A stretch of 7,919 bases of DNA from Clostridia bacterium. Lineage in GTDB: Bacteria > Bacillota > Clostridia > Oscillospirales > CAG-272. Location of the stretch: the NCBI GenBank assembly GCA_017420845.1, contig JAFQOC010000344.1, positions 1 through 7,919 on the forward strand. Direction: 5' to 3'. A program made the position numbers and the translations under genes. Below are positions 1 to 5,415 of the stretch, piece after piece. Positions within the stretch are counted from its first letter, which is position 1. Each line of letters opens with the position of its first letter. The notes under the pieces are model-generated. The model worked only from the letters and a program-made list of their open reading frames with translations. It made no database searches and was not told where the DNA came from.

Positions 1-54
1 ATCCGTAGGGGAGACCTGCGGTCTCCCGCGGGCGAACACAGTTCGCCCCTACCG
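1..54. repeat. Two-hairpin palindromic repeat bounded by GTAGGGG/CCCCTAC
   Basis: Two perfect 8-bp hairpins with 3-base loops stand side by side: GGGAGACC/GGTCTCCC (9-16 with 20-27) and GGGCGAAC/GTTCGCCC (30-37 with 41-48). The ends GTAGGGG (5-11) and CCCCTAC (46-52) are themselves complementary, so the element can fold as a long stem or as two hairpins. The same end motif bounds the repeat at 5416-5485. This is the design of a dispersed intergenic repeat family; the family assignment is inference. Apart from this element, the hairpin at 230-251 and the repeat copy at 190-211, I see nothing in the gene-free left end. Confidence 0.75.
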
Positions 55-189
55 TGTTCCGAAAACATCCTTATGAGAAGGAGCGTAACGGAAAGGGAGT
101 TTTTTGTTGGGGGATAGGGGAGGATCGGTCAAATTTGGGTTTGTCGGTGGGGTTGTAACTCGATCGACAAGAAGAAATTGCCATGCTAC

Positions 190-211
190 GGGCGCACCTA
201 TGTGTGCGCCC
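190..211. repeat. Palindromic repeat copy, partial
   Basis: GGGCGCAC (190-197) pairs with GTGCGCCC (204-211) around a six-base loop. The 20 bases at 190-209 are identical to 5421-5440, and similarity continues a few bases beyond (CG, then A and GAAA). This is therefore a second copy of one arm of the 5416-5485 repeat, without the GTAGGGG end. It lies downstream of the glycerophosphodiesterase stop codon and might help end that transcript, although no T-run follows it on the minus strand. Confidence 0.7.
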
Positions 212-229
212 GCCAACGAAAAGCATTCT

Positions 230-251
230 GATCTGTTCCTTCAAACAGACC
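230..251 (-). terminator. Weak hairpin after the phosphodiesterase gene
   Basis: The stem joins 230-237 with 244-251 (eight pairs, one of them G-U in RNA) around a six-base loop. It begins about 16 bases after the stop codon at 267-269. The minus-strand bases that follow are only modestly T-rich (CTTTTC about ten bases later), so it is a possible transcript end and not a clear intrinsic terminator. Confidence 0.35.
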
Positions 252-266
252 GATAAACCCCAATCT

Positions 267-1004
267 TCACTCTAAAATATCCGTAGTCAGATAATCCACT
301 CCCCAAGACAGCAGTCTCTCGGCCAGCTCCACCTCGTCCACGTTCCAGACGTTGACCTCAATGCCGTTTTCGTGCATGAGCTCCACGCCCTCGCGGGTCA
401 GCACCGGCCACGCGATGTCCAGATCCAGCCTCCAGGGCAGAAGCAGATCCAGAAGCTCCTCGTCGGCGGGATGGGTGGTGAGGAACATGAGCTTGGCGTC
501 GGGGAGGAGCTTTCGCAGCTCCACCATGTTATCGTGGGAGAAGGAGATGAAGACGGTGTTCTCCAGCCAGCCGAGGGAGGCGATCTCCTCCGCGATGCCC
601 TTGATGTGCTCGGGGGCCACGGGATTCTTGATCTCCAGCACCGCCTTCTTGCCGTACTTGCGGCAGATGCGGATATACTCGGAGAGCAGGGGCAAGCGCA
701 GATCGGCGCGGGTGTGGCCGCCCCCGTCGGTGTAGTCCAGCATGGTCAGGCTCCGCAGGATGGCGCAGTCGGTCTCCTCTACCACGAAGTCATCGCTTGT
801 GGTGTTGATGGTGTTGTCATCATGGATGATGATGTACTGCCCGTCGGCGGTCACGTGGACGTCGGTCTCGATGCCCCAATAGGTGCGGTTGCCCGCGGCC
901 ACGAAGCCCGAGCAGGTATTGCCCACCTCCAGATGGTGGATGCCCTGATGGCCGATCATGCGGACGGCGGGGTTAGCGGATTTATTGAGCTTGGTGGTGT
1001 CCAT
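267..1004 (-). CDS. Glycerophosphodiester phosphodiesterase family protein
   Basis: A 245-residue GDPD-type TIM barrel, normal in length for the cytoplasmic single-domain form, with no signal peptide. The family cleaves glycerophosphodiesters to glycerol 3-phosphate and an alcohol, using a divalent metal and two histidines. Visible core: IGHQG at 17-21 (H19), GIETD at 44-48 (metal ligands E46, D48), IHDD at 60-63 (H61), and LEIK at 123-126 (E124 metal ligand, K126). The usual HRG motif is HQG here, and the PENT-like motif is degenerate (VGNT). Start: an in-frame TTG at 1022 and ATGs at 1013 and 1004 are possible. AAAGGA stands eight bases before the ATG at 1004 but abuts the one at 1013, so 1004 is preferred. 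It follows the ABC ATPase gene and a weak terminator-like hairpin, with no clear promoter of its own, so read-through from the importer operon is likely. Family certain; exact substrate unknown. Confidence 0.9.
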   Translation of the reverse strand: MDTTKLNKSANPAVRMIGHQGIHHLEVGNTCSGFVAAGNRTYWGIETDVHVTADGQYIIIHDDNTINTTSDDFVVEETDCAILRSLTMLDYTDGGGHTRADLRLPLLSEYIRICRKYGKKAVLEIKNPVAPEHIKGIAEEIASLGWLENTVFISFSHDNMVELRKLLPDAKLMFLTTHPADEELLDLLLPWRLDLDIAWPVLTREGVELMHENGIEVNVWNVDEVELAERLLSWGVDYLTTDILE

Positions 1005-1020
1005 ATACTTCATCCTTTCC

Positions 1021-1054
1021 AAAACAGCCCCACTTCGCGGTGAAAGTGGGGCTG
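1021..1054 (-). terminator. Terminator-like hairpin between ATPase and phosphodiesterase genes
   Basis: A perfect 11-bp stem, CAGCCCCACTT (1025-1035) with AAGTGGGGCTG (1044-1054), has an eight-base loop. On the minus strand it is followed by TTTT (1024-1021) and then directly by the GGAAAGG ribosome binding sequence of the phosphodiesterase. It starts six bases after the ATPase stop codon. The T-run is short, so partial termination with read-through is more plausible than a full stop. Confidence 0.65.
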
Positions 1055-1060
1055 ACTCGT

Positions 1061-1882
1061 TTACATTTCCAAAGATTTGTGCAGGAAGCCCTTGAGAATC
1101 TCGGATTTCGGGTTTCCGAAAACCTCCTCGGGCGTCCCCTCCTCCTCGATCACGCCGTTAGCCATGAAAATGACCCGATCGGCCACAGAGCGGGCGAACT
1201 CCATCTCATGAGTCACCACGATCATGGTGCTGTCGGAGGATTTCAGACCTCGGATGACAGCCAGCACCTCCCCCGTCAGCTCTGGGTCCAGGGCGGAGGT
1301 GGGCTCGTCGAAGCAGAGGATGTCGGGGGACATACACAGGGCGCGGGCGATGGCGACGCGCTGCTGCTGACCGCCCGAGAGCTGGCAGGGGTAGGCGTCC
1401 CGCTTCTCGGCAAGCCCCACGCGGGAGAGAAGGGCCTCGGCCTTCTCCTTGATGGCGGCGTGCTGCTCCACCTTGAAGGCGTGGGCGGCGTGGCGGCCCT
1501 TCTCCTTGCGGATGGCCTTGATCTCATCCTTCAGGGCCAGAGTGGGCGCCAGCATGAGGTTTTGCAGAACCGTGTACTGGGGGAACAGATTGAAGGACTG
1601 GAAGACCAGCCCGAAGCGCAGGCGGTTGCGGCGGATCTGGGCGTCGGACAGGGTGTGCTTGTCGGAGGCGTCCAGCAGAAGCTCACCGCCCACCGAGATG
1701 GTGCCCTCGTCGGGGGTCTCCAGGAAGTTGAGACAGCGGAGCAGGGTGGTCTTGCCGCTGCCCGAGGAGCCGATGATGGCCAGGACGTCCCCCTTGTTCA
1801 GGGAGAGGTCGATACCCTTCAGCACCTCGACACGACCGAAAGTCTTGCGGATCCCTTTTACGGATAAGAAGTTTTGGTCCAT
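1061..1882 (-). CDS. Polar amino acid ABC transporter, ATP-binding protein
   Basis: The 273-residue cytoplasmic ATPase that powers an amino acid importer of the GlnQ/HisP class. All ATPase motifs are intact: Walker A GSSGSGKTT (38-46), Q-loop Q95 in GLVFQSFNLF, signature LSGGQQQR (168-175), Walker B ILCFDEPT (188-195, D192, E193), D-loop SALDP, and switch H225 in VVTHEMEF. It is about 30 residues longer than typical family members (around 240). The excess is a charged, Lys/Ala-rich stretch at roughly 118-148 in the helical subdomain, between the Q-loop and the signature. The start is forced, because an in-frame TAA (1886-1888) ends only three bases before the ATG. No Shine-Dalgarno sequence is visible upstream. 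The last of four hairpins (1898-1916) ends 15 bases before the ATG. It is the third gene of the binding protein-permease-ATPase operon. Substrate class is inferred from family membership. Confidence 0.95.
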   Translation of the reverse strand: MDQNFLSVKGIRKTFGRVEVLKGIDLSLNKGDVLAIIGSSGSGKTTLLRCLNFLETPDEGTISVGGELLLDASDKHTLSDAQIRRNRLRFGLVFQSFNLFPQYTVLQNLMLAPTLALKDEIKAIRKEKGRHAAHAFKVEQHAAIKEKAEALLSRVGLAEKRDAYPCQLSGGQQQRVAIARALCMSPDILCFDEPTSALDPELTGEVLAVIRGLKSSDSTMIVVTHEMEFARSVADRVIFMANGVIEEEGTPEEVFGNPKSEILKGFLHKSLEM

Positions 1883-1897
1883 GGTTTAAACTATGCG

Positions 1898-2016
1898 GCT
1901 TTCGCGAAGCGAAAGCATCCTTTCTTGCGGAATTGGGGCTGGTTTTGCGTAGCAAAATTGTCACCGCTCCGGTGACAAAGGCCACAAAACGCGTTTGAAG
2001 GCCTTGGCCTTCAAAC
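1898..2016. repeat. Run of four perfect hairpins between permease and ATPase genes
   Basis: Four perfect inverted repeats with tiny loops fill most of the gap. They are GCTTTCGC/GCGAAAGC (1898-1905 with 1909-1916, loop GAA), TTTTGC/GCAAAA (1943-1948 with 1952-1957, loop GTA), TTGTCACCG/CGGTGACAA (1958-1966 with 1970-1978, loop CTC), and an 11-bp GTTTGAAGGCC/GGCCTTCAAAC (1993-2003 with 2006-2016, loop TT). The second and third abut. No T-run follows any of them on the minus strand, so they are not classical terminators. They look like a composite REP/MITE-type intergenic element. A role in processing or stabilising the operon mRNA is inferred from known REP sequences in other transport operons. 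Confidence 0.85.
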
Positions 2017-2024
2017 TCCCCTCC

Positions 2025-2711
2025 TTACACCGTGTAGTAGCTCAGCTTCTTGTCCAGCAGGTGGAACAGAATGGTGAGCAGGCCGCTGAAGGCCAGGTAG
2101 AACAGACCCGCGTAGAGCAGAGGGGTCAGCACCGCGTACTTGTTGACCTTCTCGTAGGCGATGGCGATGATCTCAATGACCGAAAGTGCCCGGGCGAGAG
2201 CCGTATCCTTGACCAAGGTAATGACCTCGTTGCTCATAGGGGAGACGATGCGGCGCACCATCTGCATGAGCACCACGCGGAAGAAGATCTGGGATTTGGT
2301 CATACCCAGCACCTGTCCCGCCTCGTACTGCCCGTGGGGGACGGCCTTGATGCCGCCCTCGTAGATGACGGCGAAGTAGCAGGCGTAGTTCAGGGCGAAG
2401 GCCGCCAGCACGAAGACGAACTGGAGGTCGGCCATGGTGTCGATACCCAGAGCGGCGGCGAAGTCCTTGTTGGGGATCTTGAGGAGCACCGAGGGGATGA
2501 AGGTGACCACCACGCATTGGAGGAGCAGGGGCGTGCCCCGCACGATCCAGATGATGACCTTCATGAGATAAGAGACGGGCTTGAACTTCACCATGGACAA
2601 GACGGCGAAGAGAAGACCCAGGGGGATGGCAATGACCAGAGTAAGCGCAAAAAGCTTCAGCGTTACGCCGAAGCCCATGCACAGGTCATACAGTACAGAC
2701 CATGTATTCAT
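2025..2711 (-). CDS. Polar amino acid ABC transporter, permease
   Basis: A 228-residue inner-membrane permease of the HisM/GlnP family, of usual length. About five hydrophobic segments are visible: roughly 13-36, 48-77 (containing the family motif RGTP at 58-61), 97-116, 168-188 and 193-216. The cytoplasmic EAA loop that docks on the ATPase is clear at 118-137: it starts EGGIKAVP and continues with QYEAGQVLGM. Only one permease gene is present, so a homodimer is expected, as in other single-permease amino acid importers. It begins 93 bases after the binding-protein stop. AAGGAA lies about 13 bases before the ATG, a rather long spacing. Repeated hairpins flank the gene on both sides, which could lower its expression relative to the binding protein. 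The transported amino acid cannot be read from the sequence. Confidence 0.95.
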   Translation of the reverse strand: MNTWSVLYDLCMGFGVTLKLFALTLVIAIPLGLLFAVLSMVKFKPVSYLMKVIIWIVRGTPLLLQCVVVTFIPSVLLKIPNKDFAAALGIDTMADLQFVFVLAAFALNYACYFAVIYEGGIKAVPHGQYEAGQVLGMTKSQIFFRVVLMQMVRRIVSPMSNEVITLVKDTALARALSVIEIIAIAYEKVNKYAVLTPLLYAGLFYLAFSGLLTILFHLLDKKLSYYTV

Positions 2712-2752
2712 ATAGATAGTTTGTTTCCTTGTTTGTGAAAGTTTTGGGGATT

Positions 2753-2804
2753 CCTAAGGGACTTTTTCAAAAGTCCCTTAGGCGGGTCCAGGGCAGAGCC
2801 CTGG
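2753..2804. repeat. Two perfect hairpins directly after the binding-protein stop codon
   Basis: CCAGGGC/GCCCTGG (2788-2794 with 2798-2804, loop AGA) starts at the base next to the TAA at 2805-2807. The 14-bp CCTAAGGGACTTTT/AAAAGTCCCTTAGG (2753-2766 with 2769-2782, loop TC) follows. No T-run follows on the minus strand. The position between binding-protein and permease genes matches that of REP elements in enterobacterial transport operons, which protect the upstream message from 3' decay. That role here is inference. The exact abutment to the stop suggests insertion at, or recruitment to, the gene end. Confidence 0.85.
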
Positions 2805-3698
2805 TTACTCGACGGGAGCTACCAGAGCCTCGCCGGCAGAGCCCTTCTCCACGATAATGACGGCGTCGGTAGCCTTCTTGGCGAAGGCGGCGGCGTCAGC
2901 GGCGGCGTACTTCTCGGCGTCAGCCTTCTTGATGACGGCGACCTGCTTGTTGGCCAGGTAGGGAACCGAGATGCACATCTCAGCCTCGCGCTCGGGGGTG
3001 ATGGTCATACCGTTCCAGACAAGGTCGATGGAGCCGTTCTCCAGCATAGCCTCCTTCTGGTTCCACTCGATGATGATGAACTCAACGGCCACCTCGGTGG
3101 AGTACTTGTTGTTCAGGTAAGCGAACACGGCCTTGGCCAGGTCGATGTCGAAGCCCTTCAGGGTAGCGGCGGCACCGTCGCCCTCGTTGTAGGCGATGGG
3201 GGCGAACAGGGTGTAGCCGATGACCACCTTCTTGGCGGCGGCTACGTTATCCCAGGAGGCGTCGGCGGCGGAGGCGTAGGGGTTGACGGTATCAGCCTTG
3301 ACCAGCAGCTCGGTGGTCAGACCGTAGGTGTCGGCGACGGTCTTGTAGTCGGTGTCCGCCAGGGCGATCAGAGCCTCGTTGACCTTGCCCATCAGCGCAT
3401 CGTTGCCCTTCTTGGCGGCGATACCGTACTTCTCCTCGGCGAGAACCACGTTCTCCAGAACCTGGTAGTCCTTGAAGGTGTCCACGCTCTTCATGTAGTA
3501 GCCGGCCATGACGGAATCGATGACGGCGATGTCGGCGTCACCCTTCACGAGACCGTTCAGCGCGTCCAGCTGGGAGGCGACGGCCAGGCACTCCTTGCCG
3601 TAGGCCAGACCCGAGTCGGTGGGCTTGTCGCAGGAAACGGCGCACAGGGAAACGGCCAGAAGCAGGACGGCCAGGGCGATGGAAAGAATCTTTTTCAT
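2805..3698 (-). CDS. Circularly permuted amino acid-binding lipoprotein (solute-binding protein family 3)
   Basis: A 297-residue extracytoplasmic receptor for the ABC importer. The start at 3698 is chosen because it gives a lipoprotein signal (MKK, hydrophobic 4-18, lipobox AVSC with C23) and has GAGGAA seven bases upstream; the longer frame to 3794 overlaps the promoter. After C23 the domain order is reversed. Residues 31-133 match the normal C-terminal half of GlnH/HisJ-type proteins: QLDAL, ADIAVIDSVMAGYY, EKYGIAAKKGNDAL, KVNEAL, VADTYGL. Residues 134-156 are an Ala-rich linker. Residues 157-297 match the normal N-terminal half: KKVVIGYTLFAPIAYN, GFDIDLAKAV, NGMTIT, PYLANKQVAVIKK, and VEKGSAGE at the very end. 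By alignment with GlnH the ligand contacts would be F165, G230, T232, R237, S287 and D61, so a binding site can still form. The frame is open throughout, and GC-rich codon use matches the neighbours. Ligand unknown. Confidence 0.92.
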   Translation of the reverse strand: MKKILSIALAVLLLAVSLCAVSCDKPTDSGLAYGKECLAVASQLDALNGLVKGDADIAVIDSVMAGYYMKSVDTFKDYQVLENVVLAEEKYGIAAKKGNDALMGKVNEALIALADTDYKTVADTYGLTTELLVKADTVNPYASAADASWDNVAAAKKVVIGYTLFAPIAYNEGDGAAATLKGFDIDLAKAVFAYLNNKYSTEVAVEFIIIEWNQKEAMLENGSIDLVWNGMTITPEREAEMCISVPYLANKQVAVIKKADAEKYAAADAAAFAKKATDAVIIVEKGSAGEALVAPVE

Positions 3699-3709
3699 GG
3701 TAAATTCCT

Positions 3710-3755
3710 CTTTTCGGTTGATTTGAAAAGCACTTTTCGGTGTAGGGCTTTTCGG
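3710..3755 (-). repeat. Three direct repeats of CCGAAAAG in the importer 5' leader
   Basis: On the minus strand CCGAAAAG occurs at 3755-3748, 3740-3733 and 3717-3710, all between the predicted transcription start and the binding-protein start codon. The last copy runs into the ribosome binding sequence GAGGAA. The middle copy also forms a small hairpin with the TTTTC just after it. This could be a site for a DNA- or RNA-binding regulator, but no known motif is recognised. Confidence 0.5.
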
Positions 3756-3765
3756 TATGTGCCAC

Positions 3766-3794
3766 ATTATAGCACAGGGCTCCCCGTTTGTCAA
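3766..3794 (-). promoter_or_regulatory. Consensus housekeeping promoter of the ABC importer operon
   Basis: On the minus strand there is a perfect -35 TTGACA (3794-3789), a 17-bp spacer and a perfect -10 TATAAT (3771-3766). An AT-rich stretch with the palindrome TAAAATTTTA (3797-3806) lies just upstream and resembles an UP element. Transcription should begin near 3759, giving a leader of about 60 bases. Confidence 0.92.
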
Positions 3795-3877
3795 GATAAA
3801 ATTTTAATAATTTAGTGCGATAAAGTGATTTTGGAGGAAGAGACAAAACAGGGGGGATCAATTTAGGCAGAACGAAC

Positions 3878-3908
3878 AAAAGAGCGGGGCGCCCGAAGAT
3901 GCCCCGCT
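3878..3908 (-). terminator. Terminator of the alpha-galactosidase gene
   Basis: The stem AGCGGGGC (3883-3890) pairs with GCCCCGCT (3901-3908) around a ten-base loop. On the minus strand it is followed by CTTTTG (3882-3877). It begins 17 bases after the stop codon and ends upstream of the importer promoter, so the two transcription units are separate. Confidence 0.8.
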
Positions 3909-3925
3909 GAAGGAAGTATGGCAAA

Positions 3926-5251
3926 TTAGTTGTACTGAGGCAGCCAATCCTTGTGAGCCTCAAACAGATCGTCGCACATAGCCACGATATCGTCGATGGA
4001 CAGCTCGGAGGAGGTGTGGGGATCCAGCATGGCGGCCTGGTAGACGGCCTCCTTCTTGCGGGTCACGGCGGCCTCGATGGTGAGGAGCTGGACGTTGATA
4101 TTGGTCATGTTCATGGCGGCGCATTGGAGGGGCAGACGGCCGACGACGGTGGGCTGGATACCCGCGTTATCCACCAGACAGGGCACCTCGACGCAGGCCT
4201 CGGCGGGGAGGTTGGTGATGAGGCCCTTGTTCAGGACGTTGCCGCCGATGCGGTAGGGGGTATTGGTGACCATGGACTCCATGATGTAGGAGGCGTACTC
4301 GTGGGTGCGGCTGTGGGAGATGTCACCGGCCAGGTAGTGCTCCTTGGCACTCTTCCAGCCTGCGATCTGATTCACACAGCGGCGGGGGTACTCGTCCAGC
4401 GGGATGTTGTAGCGCTCGATCAGCTCGGGGTACTTGGACTTAATGAAGAGGTTGTTGTACTCGGCGTTATGCTCCGAGGACTCGGTGCAGTAGTAGCCCA
4501 GACGGCGGATGTACTCGTAGCGGACCAGGTCGCCGTGACCCTTGGGGTACTGCTCCAGGATCTCAATGGCGCGGCGGTGGGCCTCGGGGAGCAGATCGTT
4601 GCCGTCGGCGTCCTGCAATTCAAGCAGCCAGGCCATGTGGTTGATGCCCGCGATCTTCTGCTTGAGCGGCCGCTTGACATCGGTCATGCCCACGCCGTTC
4701 AGAAGGGTGTCGGCGCAGACCTGGACGCTGTGGCAGAGACCTACGGTCTTGATGGGGGTGTACCTTTGCATATAGCCCGCCAGGGTGGCCATGGGGTTGG
4801 TGTAGTTGAGGAACCAGGCATTGGGGCAGACCTCTGCCATGTCCTCGGCGAAATCGTGGAGAACGGGGATGGTGCGCAGGGAGCGGAAGATACCGCCGAT
4901 GCCCAGGGTGTCGGCGATGGTCTGGCGGAGACCGTACTTCTTGGGCACCTCGAAGTCGATGATGGTGCAGGGATCGTAGAGACCCACCTGGATGGCGTCC
5001 ACCACGAAGTCAGCCCCGCGGAGGGCGTCCTTGCGCTGGGGCACGCCCAGATACTTGGAGATCTTGGCGCGGTTATCATTGATGTTCTTATTGAGCGCCG
5101 TGACCATGATGTAGGACTCCTCCAGACGCTCGGGATCGATATCGTAGAGCGCAAACTCGAAGTCCCGCAGTGCCTCACAGCACATGGAGTCGCCGATGAC
5201 GTTCTTGGCAAAAACGGTGCTGCCCGCACCCATGAATGTGATCTTTCCCAT
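3926..5251 (-). CDS. melA: Alpha-galactosidase, glycoside hydrolase family 4
   Basis: A 441-residue cytoplasmic enzyme close in length and motifs to E. coli MelA (about 450 residues). GH4 enzymes cleave alpha-galactosides such as melibiose by a redox mechanism needing NAD+ and Mn2+. Visible: the Rossmann motif GAGSTVF at 8-14, YDID at 36-39, QTIADTLGIGGI at 110-121, LNYTNPMA at 148-155, the metal-binding CHSV at 173-176 (C173, H174), GINHMAW at 202-208 (H205), TESSEHNAEY at 256-265, and LDEYPRR at 285-291. The CHSV tetrad is that of GH4 alpha-galactosidases; other GH4 activities have different residues there. The start at 5251 puts the Rossmann motif at the extreme N-terminus, as expected. 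A longer frame to 5428 would cross the promoter. The gene is monocistronic, with its own promoter and terminator. No sugar transporter is adjacent, so the route of substrate entry is unknown. Confidence 0.95.
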   Translation of the reverse strand: MGKITFMGAGSTVFAKNVIGDSMCCEALRDFEFALYDIDPERLEESYIMVTALNKNINDNRAKISKYLGVPQRKDALRGADFVVDAIQVGLYDPCTIIDFEVPKKYGLRQTIADTLGIGGIFRSLRTIPVLHDFAEDMAEVCPNAWFLNYTNPMATLAGYMQRYTPIKTVGLCHSVQVCADTLLNGVGMTDVKRPLKQKIAGINHMAWLLELQDADGNDLLPEAHRRAIEILEQYPKGHGDLVRYEYIRRLGYYCTESSEHNAEYNNLFIKSKYPELIERYNIPLDEYPRRCVNQIAGWKSAKEHYLAGDISHSRTHEYASYIMESMVTNTPYRIGGNVLNKGLITNLPAEACVEVPCLVDNAGIQPTVVGRLPLQCAAMNMTNINVQLLTIEAAVTRKKEAVYQAAMLDPHTSSELSIDDIVAMCDDLFEAHKDWLPQYN

Positions 5252-5261
5252 GGTAAGTACC

Positions 5262-5278
5262 TCACTCCTTTGGAGTGA
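5262..5278 (-). promoter_or_regulatory. Small hairpin overlapping the alpha-galactosidase ribosome binding site
   Basis: TCACTCC (5262-5268) and GGAGTGA (5272-5278) form a perfect 7-bp inverted repeat with a three-base loop. On the minus-strand mRNA the 3' arm is GGAGTGA, which runs into GAGG, eight bases before the ATG at 5251. The only good Shine-Dalgarno sequence is therefore partly inside a hairpin, which could limit or regulate initiation. The effect is inferred. Confidence 0.5.
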
Positions 5279-5302
5279 TCCTTTCATATATATGGTGGCT
5301 TT

Positions 5303-5331
5303 ATTATAGCAAAGATCCATGGATATGTCAA
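5303..5331 (-). promoter_or_regulatory. Consensus housekeeping promoter of melA
   Basis: On the minus strand there is a perfect TTGACA (5331-5326), a 17-bp spacer and a perfect TATAAT (5308-5303). The spacer holds the 10-bp palindrome ATCCATGGAT (5315-5324), and a second palindrome, CATATATATG (5285-5294), lies just past the predicted start near 5296. Either could be an operator, though no known regulator site is recognised. Confidence 0.9.
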
Positions 5332-5363
5332 GCATATGGAAGAATATTTTGGGGAGAAGATAC

Positions 5364-5390
5364 AAAAGAAGCCGAGGGCGTGTCCCTCGG
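5364..5390 (-). terminator. Intrinsic terminator downstream of the hypothetical gene
   Basis: The stem CCGAGGG (5372-5378) pairs with CCCTCGG (5384-5390) around a five-base loop. On the minus strand the tract CTTCTTTTG follows (5371-5363). It stands between the repeat at 5416-5485 and the melA promoter, so it would stop transcripts coming from 5503-5862 before they enter melA. Confidence 0.75.
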
Positions 5391-5415
5391 TCGGAGAAGG
5401 TCGAAGCCTTGCACG

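Noticed and set aside
1898..2016. CRISPR-like array
   Set aside because: The hairpins differ in sequence from each other and are not spaced direct repeats; no cas genes are near.
2805..3698. Reading the binding protein as two broken gene fragments or a pseudogene
   Set aside because: A single open frame covers signal, both halves and linker, and the key ligand residues are kept in both halves. An unbroken permuted gene is the simpler reading, though assembly error cannot be excluded from sequence alone.
3699..3963. Upstream extension of the binding protein, and an overlapping frame from 3963
   Set aside because: The extension would precede the lipoprotein signal and include the consensus promoter; the other frame is out of phase and crosses the terminator at 3878-3908.
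3953..5278. Long plus-strand open frame of 441 codons opposite melA
   Set aside because: It mirrors the melA codons and has biased Gly/Val/Leu/Asp composition typical of an antisense shadow of a GC-rich gene. It has no ribosome binding site, and the minus strand encodes an unmistakable GH4 enzyme.
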